A stretch of 64,000 nucleotides of DNA from UBA695 sp042691655. Lineage in GTDB: Bacteria > Verrucomicrobiota > Verrucomicrobiia > Chthoniobacterales > Chthoniobacteraceae. Shown here piece by piece: positions 50,356-59,714 of the stretch. Numbering within the stretch: the first letter of the stretch is position 1; each line of letters begins with the position of its first letter. Position numbers and translations under genes: made by a program. Where the stretch lies: positions 682,001 through 746,000 of the forward strand of contig CP170506.1 of the NCBI GenBank assembly GCA_042691655.1, in the 5' to 3' direction. The notes under the pieces are model-generated. The model saw only the letters and a list, made by a program, of their open reading frames with translations, was not told the origin of the DNA and searched no databases.

Positions 50356-53082
50356 ATGAGCACGAACTATAAAGATACGCTGAACCTTCCTAAAACGGAC
50401 TTCCCCATGAAGGCCGACTTGATTTCCCGCGAACCGGCCCGGTTGGCGAAGTGGGAGGAAACGGCGCTCTACTCCCGCATTCAGGCGGCCCATAAGGAGG
50501 ACCCGCTCTTTGTGCTCCACGACGGCCCTCCGTTTGCCAACGGCGACGTCCATATGGGCACGGCGCTTAATAAGACGCTCAAGGATTTCATCGTCAAATC
50601 CAAGACGATGCTCGGCCACCGCGCCCCGTACGTTCCCGGCTGGGATTGCCACGGGCTGCCCATCGAGTTCAAGGTGGTGAAGGAATCGCGCGGCCTCTCG
50701 CCTCTGGAAGTCCGCCGCAAATCCGAGGCCTACGCCCGCAAATTCATCGACATCCAGCGCGGGCAGTTCCGCCGCCTGGGCGTCTTCGGCGACTGGGATC
50801 ACCCCTACCTGACCCTCGAACCGCAGTATGAATGTGAAATTCTGCGCGGATTTGCCACTTTTGTAGAAAAAGGGTACGTCTACCAGAGCAAAAAGCCGGT
50901 CTACTGGAGCACCGGGGCCCAGACGGCCCTCGCCGAGGCCGAGGTCGAGTACGCCGACCGGACCGACCCTGCCATCTTTGTTAAATTCAGCATCATGTCC
51001 GGCCCGCTTTCGGGCAAGGCCAGCATGGTCATCTGGACGACCACGCCGTGGACGCTCCCGGCCAACGTCGCCATCGCCGTCCACCCGCGCCACAAGTACG
51101 TGGCCCGCACCTTTAAGCACGAGGAGACCGGCGCGCGCGAAGTGCTCGTTGTTGCCGAAGCGCTCGTCGCCCAGTTCGGCGAACTGACCGGCTGGAAACC
51201 CGTCGCGGGCGAGACCCACGAATTCACCGGCACCGAGCTGGAAGGTACGCAGACCCGCCACCCGTTCCTCGACCGCACCTCGCCCATCATCCTGGCTGAC
51301 TTCGTCACACTGGAGACCGGCACGGGCGGGGTCCACATCGCCCCCGGCCATGGTGCCGACGACTACATCGCCGGGGTCAAGTACGGCCTGCCCATTCTCT
51401 CCCCCGTGGACGAAAACGGCTGTTTTACCGAGGAAGCCGGGATGCCGCTCTGGACGGGCAAGTACGTCTTCGACACCAACGATGACGTGGTCAAAATGCT
51501 TGCCTCCATCGGCGCGCTCCTGGGTGTGCAAAAGTACACCCACTCCTACCCCCACTGCTGGCGCTCCAAAACGCCCGTGGTCTTCCGCGCCGTCGAGCAG
51601 TTCTTCATCCGCATCGACGCCCTGCGCCAAGCCGCCCTCACGGAAATCGACAAAGTGAAGTGGATCCCGCACTGGGGCCGCAACCGCATCTACGGCACCG
51701 TCGAGAGCCGTCCCGACTGGTGTATCTCGCGCCAGCGCTCCTGGGGCGTGCCGCTGCCGGCCTTTTATTCCGAAGCAGGCGAGCCGATCCTCAATGCGGA
51801 GGTCATCCGCAAGGTGGCCGACCAGGTCGAGGCCCACGGCACGAATCTCTGGTTTGAAAAAGACGACGCATGGTGGGCCGAAACCGTCGGCCTGCCCGCC
51901 GGAACCACGCGCCGCAATGACACCATCGACGTCTGGATCGACTCGGGCGTCTCGCACACGGCGGTCCTCAAAAAGCGCCCCGAACTGCGCTTCCCAGCCG
52001 ACGTCTACATCGAAGCCACCGACCAGCATCGGGGGTGGTTCCAGTCGTCCCTGATGACCAGCGTGGCCATGCACGGAGTGGCCCCGTACAAGACCGTCAT
52101 TACGCACGGCTTCGTTGTCGATAAGGACGGCAAGAAAATCTCCAAATCGAGTAGCTACCAGAAGCCGATGGATGCCGGGCATTTCGTCGGCAAGTACGGC
52201 GCGGACATCTTGCGCCTCTGGGTTTCCAGCGTGCAGTTCACCGACGAGGTGCCTTTCTCCGAGGAGGCCTTCACGCGGCTCGGCGAGGCCTACCGCCTCT
52301 TCCGTAATACGCTGCGCATTTTGCTCGCCAACCTGAACGGCTTCGACCCCGCCAAGGACTCCGCACCGCGCGAGTCGTGGACGCTCGTGGACCGCTGGGT
52401 GGCCTCCCGCCTCCAGGGCGTCATTGCCACCTGCCGCGAGGCCTACGACGCCTACGAATTCCGCCGCGTCTTCCAGACGCTCAACCAATTCTGCGCCGTC
52501 GACCTGAGCGCGCTTTACGTCGATATCACCAAGGACCGCATGTATTGCGATCCGGTCGATTCGCTGCGCCGCCGCGCCACGCAGACTGTCATGTACGCGG
52601 TGTTTGACGCCCTCACGCGCCTGCTGGCCCCGATCCTCGCCTTCACTGCTGACGAAGCGTGGGAACACGCGGGCCATGCCGCGGGCGACGTGCATTTGCA
52701 GACCTTCCCGGTCGCCGACGCCACGCTGGCCGACGCCAAGCTCGAAGCGCTCTTCGAAAAACTTCTCGCCCTGCGCGGCACCATCGCCCAGGCCGTCGAA
52801 CCGGCCCGCAAGGAGAAGCTGATCGGCAACGCGCTGGAAGCCAGCGTCACGCTGACCATCGCCGACGCCGACTTGCTCGCCTCATTGAAGGGCCTGGAAA
52901 GCGAGCTGGAGGAATTCTTCATCTTGAGCCAGCTGACCTTGCAGGCGGGGGAGGAGACGAAAGCCGCGCTGGTCCGCACGAGCGACGCCAAGTGCGGCCG
53001 CTGCTGGCGGCATCGCCCGGAAGTCGGCTCCAACCCGGCTCACGTGGAACTGTGTGAACGCTGCGCGCAAGTCGTCGGGTAA
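50356..53082 (+). CDS. ileS: Isoleucyl-tRNA synthetase
   Basis: A 908-residue class-I synthetase. Motifs: PPFANGDVHMGTAL (HIGH site, here HMGT), the CP1 editing domain in the middle, WISRQRSWGVP-like segment and DGKKISKSSSYQ (KMSKS site, here KISKS), plus a C-terminal zinc finger CGRCWRHRPEVG...CERC. Bacterial-type. ATG 50356 (MSTNYKDTLNLP) is chosen by match to the family; the frame is open to 50221. The putative promoter lies inside that longer frame, which supports the shorter start. Confidence 0.95.
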   Translation: MSTNYKDTLNLPKTDFPMKADLISREPARLAKWEETALYSRIQAAHKEDPLFVLHDGPPFANGDVHMGTALNKTLKDFIVKSKTMLGHRAPYVPGWDCHGLPIEFKVVKESRGLSPLEVRRKSEAYARKFIDIQRGQFRRLGVFGDWDHPYLTLEPQYECEILRGFATFVEKGYVYQSKKPVYWSTGAQTALAEAEVEYADRTDPAIFVKFSIMSGPLSGKASMVIWTTTPWTLPANVAIAVHPRHKYVARTFKHEETGAREVLVVAEALVAQFGELTGWKPVAGETHEFTGTELEGTQTRHPFLDRTSPIILADFVTLETGTGGVHIAPGHGADDYIAGVKYGLPILSPVDENGCFTEEAGMPLWTGKYVFDTNDDVVKMLASIGALLGVQKYTHSYPHCWRSKTPVVFRAVEQFFIRIDALRQAALTEIDKVKWIPHWGRNRIYGTVESRPDWCISRQRSWGVPLPAFYSEAGEPILNAEVIRKVADQVEAHGTNLWFEKDDAWWAETVGLPAGTTRRNDTIDVWIDSGVSHTAVLKKRPELRFPADVYIEATDQHRGWFQSSLMTSVAMHGVAPYKTVITHGFVVDKDGKKISKSSSYQKPMDAGHFVGKYGADILRLWVSSVQFTDEVPFSEEAFTRLGEAYRLFRNTLRILLANLNGFDPAKDSAPRESWTLVDRWVASRLQGVIATCREAYDAYEFRRVFQTLNQFCAVDLSALYVDITKDRMYCDPVDSLRRRATQTVMYAVFDALTRLLAPILAFTADEAWEHAGHAAGDVHLQTFPVADATLADAKLEALFEKLLALRGTIAQAVEPARKEKLIGNALEASVTLTIADADLLASLKGLESELEEFFILSQLTLQAGEETKAALVRTSDAKCGRCWRHRPEVGSNPAHVELCERCAQVVG

Positions 53083-53107
53083 AGGGTATGGTTCTGTAAA
53101 AAGGGGA

Positions 53108-53326
53108 ATGAAGCAGGAGCATGATCCCGAGTGGTATTTAAGCGATCCGCGCACGCGCAAGTGGTTGGTGCAATGTGCGGGTTGCCAAAAGATCGGGTAT
53201 CGTACTGACGCTCCTGACCTTTTTTTTGGACGTGCTCAGATTGTTACCCATTTTCGACCTCTCTTTTTAAATGCATCGGGCCTTTGCGAAGACTGCCAAA
53301 ACGCCGATGAAAAGAAACTTTCCTAG
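53108..53326 (+). CDS. Small zinc-ribbon-like protein
   Basis: A 72-residue protein, start ATG 53108 with an AAGGGGA stretch just before it. Two Cys pairs, CAGC (about 25-28) and CEDC near the end, could bind one zinc ion. N-terminal KQEHDPEWYLSDPRTRKWLV is well ordered. Unknown function. It lies between ileS and lspA (25 and 3 bases from them), so it is probably co-transcribed with both and may serve the same translation/secretion operon. Confidence 0.65.
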   Translation: MKQEHDPEWYLSDPRTRKWLVQCAGCQKIGYRTDAPDLFFGRAQIVTHFRPLFLNASGLCEDCQNADEKKLS

Positions 53327-53329
53327 AAT

Positions 53330-53827
53330 ATGCCTCTTGGATCTCGTCTGCATTCCTGGCCGCTGCTCCTTCTGAAAGTCACCCTTCCGGTTTACCTACT
53401 GGATCAGGCGACGAAATGGGCGGTGCTGCTCAACCTCGAATACGGGGCTGAAGTGCCGGTGATCCCCGGCTTTTTCAGCCTCGTCCACTGGCGCAACACT
53501 GGCGCGGCCTTTAGCTTCATGAGCGACTCCAACGGGTTTTTCATCGGGCTTTCAGCCGTCGCGGTCGTTGTTCTGCTGGTGCTGGCCGCGCTGGGGAAAT
53601 TCAGCGGGCGGCTGAGCGGAATCGCCTGGGGCCTGCTGCTGGGCGGCATCCTTGGCAATCTGACCGACCGGATCTTGCACGGCTCTGTGGTCGATTTCCT
53701 GCTCTTCGATCTGCACGTCCGTTTCGCTGACCCGTGGCCTGCCTTCAACGTTGCCGATTCGTGCATTTTCATCGCGGCGGCGCTGTTTGTCTGGGAATCG
53801 TTCCGTGAACCGGAAGTGATCCGGTAA
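53330..53827 (+). CDS. lspA: Lipoprotein signal peptidase
   Basis: A 165-residue signal peptidase II with four membrane helices. The two catalytic aspartates are in NLTDRILHGSVVDF and FNVADSCIF, and the upstream substrate motif is HWRNTGAAFSF. It cleaves the prolipoprotein signal after lipidation. ileS-lspA is a common order, here with one small gene between. The NlpC/P60 lipoprotein is one possible client. Confidence 0.94.
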   Translation: MPLGSRLHSWPLLLLKVTLPVYLLDQATKWAVLLNLEYGAEVPVIPGFFSLVHWRNTGAAFSFMSDSNGFFIGLSAVAVVVLLVLAALGKFSGRLSGIAWGLLLGGILGNLTDRILHGSVVDFLLFDLHVRFADPWPAFNVADSCIFIAAALFVWESFREPEVIR

Positions 53828-53853
53828 TACCACGTCTAGTGATCCATGCGCCT

Positions 53854-54050
53854 TTAGAGAGGACAGGCTCGGCGATTTTAGACAGGATTGACAGGATTTT
53901 CAGGATTAAAAAGATTACGTCGAAAGCCTGCTGGAGCTGGACGGCATTCGGGAAACCCAATCCGAAAAATCCTGTAAATCATGTCAATCTTGTTAATCCT
54001 GTCTAAAAAAAGGCCGAGCTTCTCCGCTCGCAAACCGACAGGCCTCCCCC
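53854..54050. repeat. Repeat element B, copy 1, with module C
   Basis: GACAGGATT-type direct and inverted units (53854-54010) with the complementary ATCCTGT units on the right side, then module C GGCCGAGCTTCTCCGCTC-like (54011-54050). Copy 2 is at 61132-61290; its module C is at 61455-61492. Lies downstream of lspA. Confidence 0.8.
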
Positions 54051-54070
54051 AAAGCTCCTGTTCATCCTAA

Positions 54071-54237
54071 GCCGAAAATAGCTGTCCTAGAAAAAAGGCA
54101 GAGGGCTCACGCAAAGGCGCAAAGGCGCAAAGAAAGGCAGGACTCTTTGCGGCTTTGCGCCTTTGCGTGAGTATAAATATTCCCGCTTTTTTTTCATGCC
54201 GCGTGGAGTTCCGCACCAGCGGGCATGGGGATCTGTC
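54071..54237. repeat. Repeat element A, copy 2
   Basis: The same composite as at 7518-7663: GAAAATAG, AAAAAAGGCAGAGGGC, the TCACG...CGTGA hairpin (54107-54170), then CATGCCGCGTGGAG and GGGGATCTGT. A dozen or more bases differ from copy 1, mostly in unit number inside the hairpin. Confidence 0.8.
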
Positions 54238-54285
54238 TAAAGATTTTATTTAACTGGAAACGGAATAATACCCAGTCCGTTTCTG

Positions 54286-55989
54286 CTACGCCCGCCCGCT
54301 GGCGTGGACGAGCGCTTGGATGCGGGCCATCTTGGCGGCGCGCTCCGGGTCTTTACGCCACTCTTCAGGGGTGCCGCTGACGCGGTTGCTCCAGTTGGAG
54401 TCGGCCACGGCACCGGGTACGTTGAAGCGCGTGGTTTCGCCGAATACGTCGGTGATCATCACCACCGCCAGCCACGAGTTGCTTTGGAAAAGCCCGGCCA
54501 GGAGCGCCTCGTGGATTTGGTCTGTGAAAGGCTTGAGCCCATCGAGACCGAACCCCGCGAAACCGCAGAGCTGCTCCATTTCCCAGCGCTGGTGGCCGTC
54601 GCCTGCCTCGGCGGCTCGGCGCATCTGCTCCCAGAAGGCCGCGAGCGGTAGGTGGTCGTGCGTGGCGTAGGTCGTTACCGAAAGGCGCGGGTAGTCGCGG
54701 CCCGCGACCAAGTGCCAGTCCTGGCGGCGTTCCCATTGCGGAATCTTAAACCCTGCGATGCCGAGCGCGGTGAGGTTCGGGCGAACGTAGTCGGGCACCA
54801 CGCCCAGGTCTTCGCCGATGAGCCGGTTTTCTCCCACTTCCGAGAGGAGCGCGCGCAGGTACTCGTCGCCTTCGCGGCGGTTGGCCTCGCGGTTTTCCCA
54901 GGTGGAGTCGTCGCGCGGAATGAAGTGCGGCAGGTCGCCACCGGTGCGGGCGCGCGCTTCGTCAAGGGTGAGGGGGGCGAACTCGGCGTTAAGCTGTGGC
55001 CGCCAGGGGAACCCGTACATGCGGTAAAAGCCGAGGATGTGGTCGATGCGGAACAGGTGGAAAATCTCCCGGACCCGCTGGACGCGCTGCCGCCACCAGG
55101 CGAAATTTTCCGCCCGGAGCGCCTCCCAGTTGTAGATCGGCACGCCCCAGTTCTGGCCCCATTTTTCGATGAACGGGTCGTCCTTGTAAGCCGGTTCGGG
55201 GGGCGCGCCGCCGCTCCATTTCAGGTTGAAAATACCCGGGTAACAGAAAACGTCGCTGCTATAATAGCTGACCCCGATAGGCACGTCGCCCATCAGCGCC
55301 ACGCCGAGGGCGTCGCATTCCGCCTTCAGTTCGCTCCATTGCGTAAAGGCGATCCACTGGACGTATTGGAAAAAGCGCGTCTTGCGCTCGAACGTCTTGC
55401 GGAACGCCGCCTTCTGCTCGTCCAGCCAGGCCTGGGCTGTGACGAGCGTCCGGTGCGCCTCGGGCCACTGGTCCCATCGCTCCGTGCCGTTCTCGTCCAT
55501 CAGCGTGCGGAAGAGGGCGTACCCCTCGATCCAGCCCGTTTGCTCCTTGAGCCAGGCGCGGAACTTCCGGGCGCGTGCCGTATTGTGCCGCCACTCCGCC
55601 TGCATGAACCCCTCAAAGGCGTTCTCCAGGATGCGGCGCTTGAGCGCCTTGACCACCCCGTATTGCACCGGGCCCTCGCGTAGCGCAGCGGGCGAAACCC
55701 CTTCGAGCGCCTGCGAAAAGGCACGGGGCGTCAGGTCCGGCACGGTTCCGGGCGAAAGGTCGAGTGTGCACGGGTCGATGGCTACGGAAGAAATCGCGTT
55801 GTAGGGGGAGTTATCCGCTCCCGTCTCGTTGACGGGCAAAAGCTGCACCAGCCGGAAGCCGTTTTCCGCCGCCCAAAGCACAAATTGCCGCAGGGACTGG
55901 GTGTCTCCGATGCCGAGGTCTTTTTCGGATCGAAGGGCGAAGAGAGGGGCGAGGATACCGGCGAGCGGCTTTTCTGGCGTCAGGTGCAT
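54286..55989 (-). CDS. malQ: 4-alpha-glucanotransferase (amylomaltase)
   Basis: A 567-residue GH77 enzyme that transfers glucan segments between maltooligosaccharides in the cytoplasm. Family sites: LAPLFALRSEKDLGIGD, VNETGADNSPYNAISS, FRIDHILGFYRMYGFPW (nucleophile Asp), IGEDLGVVPDYVR (acid/base Glu) and YATHDHLPL. Length is near the usual 500-570. ATG 55989 (MHLTPEKPLAG) is preferred over a GTG-type extension. No malP or glycogen gene is nearby. Confidence 0.93.
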   Translation of the reverse strand: MHLTPEKPLAGILAPLFALRSEKDLGIGDTQSLRQFVLWAAENGFRLVQLLPVNETGADNSPYNAISSVAIDPCTLDLSPGTVPDLTPRAFSQALEGVSPAALREGPVQYGVVKALKRRILENAFEGFMQAEWRHNTARARKFRAWLKEQTGWIEGYALFRTLMDENGTERWDQWPEAHRTLVTAQAWLDEQKAAFRKTFERKTRFFQYVQWIAFTQWSELKAECDALGVALMGDVPIGVSYYSSDVFCYPGIFNLKWSGGAPPEPAYKDDPFIEKWGQNWGVPIYNWEALRAENFAWWRQRVQRVREIFHLFRIDHILGFYRMYGFPWRPQLNAEFAPLTLDEARARTGGDLPHFIPRDDSTWENREANRREGDEYLRALLSEVGENRLIGEDLGVVPDYVRPNLTALGIAGFKIPQWERRQDWHLVAGRDYPRLSVTTYATHDHLPLAAFWEQMRRAAEAGDGHQRWEMEQLCGFAGFGLDGLKPFTDQIHEALLAGLFQSNSWLAVVMITDVFGETTRFNVPGAVADSNWSNRVSGTPEEWRKDPERAAKMARIQALVHASGRA

Positions 55990-56103
55990 GTCTGAAAAAA
56001 GAAAGGTTTGTGACGGAGCCGCCAAACATCGCCATATCCGGGCCGTTCGGCAAGCTCGCAGGAAACGATTCTACTGCCGAGGCTGACGCTGGAGTTTATT
56101 TTC

Positions 56104-57255
56104 ATGACCCCTCTATTGCGAAAATTTCTTGGGATGAACTGGGTCCTCATCGTAACGATGCTCGGCCTGGCTGTTTTCGGAGTCGTCGCCATCTATAGCT
56201 GTACCTATATGCGCGATAATCCGGCCTACTCCCTGATGTGGAAAAAACAGGCCGCATGGGTGGGGATCAGCTTTGCCGTCTTCCTGGTGGTGAGCCTCAT
56301 TCCCTACCGCTGGGTTCGCTGGGGGGCCCTGCCGCTTTACGGCATTGCCATGGTTTTCCTCGTCATGACGCTCGCCATGGGCGTCTCCAAGGACGGCGCT
56401 CGCTGCTGGCTGCGCCTCGGGCCGCTGCTTTTCCAGCCCGCGCAGCTGGCCGTGCTCTCGGGCATCTTCATCATGGCCATCTTCCTGACCCAGTACGCCC
56501 GGCTCAAGCCGCTCTGGCAACTGGCGGCCTGCGGCCTGCTGGCGGGGGCTCCGGCGCTCCTCATTCTGATCCAGCCGGACATGGGGGAGTGCCTTATCTG
56601 GATTCCCGTCCTCTTTTTCATGGTCTTTCTGGCCAAAATCCCCGTGCGCTACCTGGTCGTCCTGGTGCTGCTCGCCGCCACGGCCATGCCGGTGGCCTAT
56701 TACTTTAAGCTCAAGCCCTACCAGCAGAAGCGCATCGTCGCCTTCATCGACCCTGAAATCGACTCCCAGGGCTCGGCTTGGGCCGTCAACCAGTGCCTTA
56801 TCGCCATCGGCTCCGGCGGCTGGACGGGCAAGGGCTTTCTCGCCCGGGATACGCAAGTCGAGCAGGGGTACGTCCCCGCCACAACCGTCCCGAACGACTA
56901 CATTTTCTCGGCCATCGGGGAGCAGTGGGGATTCGTCGGGGGCGTGGTGCTGGTGGGGGCCTTCGGCATCCTCCTGGGGACCTGCCTTTGGGTGGCCGCC
57001 CATGCCCGGGACCGCCTGGGCGTCCTTCTCGCCGGGGGAATGACGGGGCTGCTTTTTGCCCATACGTACCAGAATATCGGCATGAACGTCTCGCTCATGC
57101 CCGTCACAGGCGTCCCATTGCCGCTGATTAGCTACAGCGGCTCCTTTGTGTTCGTCATCGTCTTTGGGCTGGGCATCGTCAATAGCGTCTGGGTTCACCG
57201 CAGTGGCGATCGCGGTCCCGTGGCGCTGGATCTCCCCATTCGGCAGGGGAAATAG
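56104..57255 (+). CDS. rodA: Rod-shape SEDS glycosyltransferase RodA
   Basis: A 383-residue SEDS protein with about 10 helices. Signatures: LIQPDMGECLIW, the long extracellular loop ending VPATTVPNDYIFSAIGEQWG, and the C-terminal VPLPLISYSGSFV. It polymerises lipid-II glycan strands for cell elongation with a class-B PBP. No mreB or pbpA is in this window, so the elongasome genes are dispersed here. It starts about 115 bases from malQ on the opposite strand. Confidence 0.93.
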   Translation: MTPLLRKFLGMNWVLIVTMLGLAVFGVVAIYSCTYMRDNPAYSLMWKKQAAWVGISFAVFLVVSLIPYRWVRWGALPLYGIAMVFLVMTLAMGVSKDGARCWLRLGPLLFQPAQLAVLSGIFIMAIFLTQYARLKPLWQLAACGLLAGAPALLILIQPDMGECLIWIPVLFFMVFLAKIPVRYLVVLVLLAATAMPVAYYFKLKPYQQKRIVAFIDPEIDSQGSAWAVNQCLIAIGSGGWTGKGFLARDTQVEQGYVPATTVPNDYIFSAIGEQWGFVGGVVLVGAFGILLGTCLWVAAHARDRLGVLLAGGMTGLLFAHTYQNIGMNVSLMPVTGVPLPLISYSGSFVFVIVFGLGIVNSVWVHRSGDRGPVALDLPIRQGK

Positions 57256-57363
57256 TTGCCTCTTGGCCCCGCCCTCCGTACTCCCGGGTGGGCCCGCTTC
57301 GGCGAAACCCGGATTTGTTCTTGGCAAGGCCGTTGGCCGTTAGCTAGGTTCTTCACTCTCCAA

Positions 57364-59676
57364 ATGAAGAAATCTCTCCTGCTGCCAGCCTCTATACTTC
57401 TGGGCATCATCCTGGGCGCAGCCAATGCCCGGGCGCAGTTGGGGAGCTTCAACGACGTCCCGATCGAGATTACCTCCGACGGGGAGTTCCGCTTCGTGGG
57501 CGGCGTTGCCGTGGCGGAGAACAACGTGGTCATCCACTACGGAACCACCTCCATTTATGCCGATTACGTTCAGTACAACCCCGATACTCGGGACGTCATG
57601 GCCATCGGCAATATCCGCGTTTACCGCGACGGCAGGCTTATCGAGGGCGACCGGGGCCTCTATAATCTCGAGACCAAGCTGCTCCGCACCAACGACTTCC
57701 GCACCGGCACCTATCCCTTCCTGATCAAAGGCGAGACCGTCAATTCCCTGCTCGGCAGCAATGGCTACGTGGCCACCAACTCCGCGGTGACCACCAGCGA
57801 CTCCAGCAAGCCGGATTACCACGTCACCGCGAGCAAAGCCTACATCTACCCGGGCGACCACGTTACCTTGGCCAACGTCACCGCCTACGTGGGCGAGACG
57901 CCGGTCTTCTGGTTTCCATTCTTCTACCAGTCCCTGAAAGAGGAGAGCGGCTTTTCCTTCATCCCTGGCTACGGCAACGACTACGGCGCCTACCTGCTGA
58001 CCCGCTACGGCTTCCCAATCTCCGATAGTACCCACGGCGCGCTGGAGTTCGACGTGCGCAGCAAGCGCGGCCTGGCCGGGGGGCTCGAAACCGTCAGCCA
58101 CTACGGCGAAGAGAACAAGAGCTGGTCAAAATTTCGCAGCTACTACGCCCACGACACCGATACCGAAGTCAACAACACGGCGGAAACCATCCTCCCTGTT
58201 TCTGCGGACCGCTACCGCGTCAGCTACGATACCCGCACCTACCTGACCAACGACCTTTACGCCACGGCCACCTTCACCAAGCTCAGCGACTACCGCTTCC
58301 TGAAGGACTTCTACCCCAGCGAGTACCATAACAACCCGCAGCCCGATAACGTCCTCTCCCTCACCAAGTGGGACGAGCGCTACACCATCAGCGGCGTCTG
58401 GCGCCTCCACGTCAACAAATTCTTCGACACCACCGAGCGCCTCGAAGGCGTCGTGAACATCACCCGGCAGCCGATCCTTTCCCTGCCCGGCGATACCTCC
58501 CTCTTTTACGAGAGCGACACCAGCGGCGGCCGCTACGCCCGGCGCTACGGTACCCTGTCGAACACCGACGCCTCCAACCCCGTGCCCACCAGCACGCTTT
58601 TGCAGGACTACAGCGCGAATCGCTTCACCACCGGCCACCTGCTTTCCCTGCCGCAGACCTACTTTGGCTGGCTCTCCGTGGTCCCTCGCGTGGGGGTCCG
58701 CGCCTCTTATTACTCCAGCGGAGCCTCCAGCACCCTCATCAATTACGACCAGGTCTCCGGCCTCGACCTCCGGGATAGCGCCCAGACGCTCCTCCAGAAA
58801 CAAAGCGACGGCTCGGTCTTCCAGCCCGTCATCCATGCCGGGGTGGAGACCTCGTTTAAGTTTTCCCGGGATTGGGAGGACATCCAGTCCCGCACCTTCG
58901 GCCTCGACGGCCTGCGCCACGTCGTTCAGCCTTATAACAACTTTTCCTTCGTCCGGACCGGCCAGGATTCGAATAAAATCCTCCAATTCGACCGCCTGAA
59001 CCCCTCCACCGAGCTGGCCTCGCTGGATTTCACCCAGTTCACCGCCACCGATGCCCTGACCAACTGGACCATCTGGCGCTGGGGCGTGCGCAACTTCATC
59101 CAGACCCGCCGCGACGACCAGACCATCAATCTGCTGGAGCTGGATTCCTTCTTCAACATCAACCTGGAGAGCGCCGACTACCCCGGCCTCATCAAAGAAG
59201 GCTCGTTCTCGAATTTCTGTAACCGGCTGACCTACAACCCCGTCAACTGGGTCTCCCTGACGATGGACACCCAGGTCCCCATGGTCGCCAGCGGCTTCAC
59301 CCAGATCAACACCGACGTCCATTTCCTCGTCAGCCAGGACTTGAGCTTCACCGTCGGGCACCGTTACCTGGAGAACAACCCCTACTTCGACAACAGCAGC
59401 AACCTCCGGTTTGGCTCCTACTATCGCATCAACGACAACTGGGCGGTGAGTTTCCTTGATCAATACGAATTTTCCGACAGCACCTTGCAGCGGCAGGATT
59501 ACGAAATCCACCGCGACCTATCGAGCTGGATCGTGACGCTGGCCCTCACCATCAAAGAGAGCCGCAACAGCACCACCAACGAGATCGCCCGCGACACCAT
59601 CGTCTCCCTCGCCTTCACCCTGAAAGACCTGCCCTCGCTGCGGCTGCCCATTTCCGGCCATCCCACCGGAGACTAA
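57364..59676 (+). CDS. lptD: LPS-assembly protein LptD-like
   Basis: A 770-residue outer-membrane protein. A signal peptide (MKKSLLLPASILLGIILGAANARAQ) is followed by an LptA/OstA-like beta-jellyroll (about 30-150; DFRTGTYPF and YNPDTRDVMAIGNI) and a C-terminal beta-barrel region with regular aromatic strands. It inserts LPS into the outer leaflet. There is no obvious pair of non-consecutive disulfide cysteines as in E. coli LptD, because I see few or no Cys residues, so assembly may differ. It begins about 110 bases after rodA and precedes ugd. Confidence 0.82.
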   Translation: MKKSLLLPASILLGIILGAANARAQLGSFNDVPIEITSDGEFRFVGGVAVAENNVVIHYGTTSIYADYVQYNPDTRDVMAIGNIRVYRDGRLIEGDRGLYNLETKLLRTNDFRTGTYPFLIKGETVNSLLGSNGYVATNSAVTTSDSSKPDYHVTASKAYIYPGDHVTLANVTAYVGETPVFWFPFFYQSLKEESGFSFIPGYGNDYGAYLLTRYGFPISDSTHGALEFDVRSKRGLAGGLETVSHYGEENKSWSKFRSYYAHDTDTEVNNTAETILPVSADRYRVSYDTRTYLTNDLYATATFTKLSDYRFLKDFYPSEYHNNPQPDNVLSLTKWDERYTISGVWRLHVNKFFDTTERLEGVVNITRQPILSLPGDTSLFYESDTSGGRYARRYGTLSNTDASNPVPTSTLLQDYSANRFTTGHLLSLPQTYFGWLSVVPRVGVRASYYSSGASSTLINYDQVSGLDLRDSAQTLLQKQSDGSVFQPVIHAGVETSFKFSRDWEDIQSRTFGLDGLRHVVQPYNNFSFVRTGQDSNKILQFDRLNPSTELASLDFTQFTATDALTNWTIWRWGVRNFIQTRRDDQTINLLELDSFFNINLESADYPGLIKEGSFSNFCNRLTYNPVNWVSLTMDTQVPMVASGFTQINTDVHFLVSQDLSFTVGHRYLENNPYFDNSSNLRFGSYYRINDNWAVSFLDQYEFSDSTLQRQDYEIHRDLSSWIVTLALTIKESRNSTTNEIARDTIVSLAFTLKDLPSLRLPISGHPTGD

Positions 59677-59714
59677 TTTCCTTCAAACAACCAACGACAA
59701 ACCAAAAACAACAC

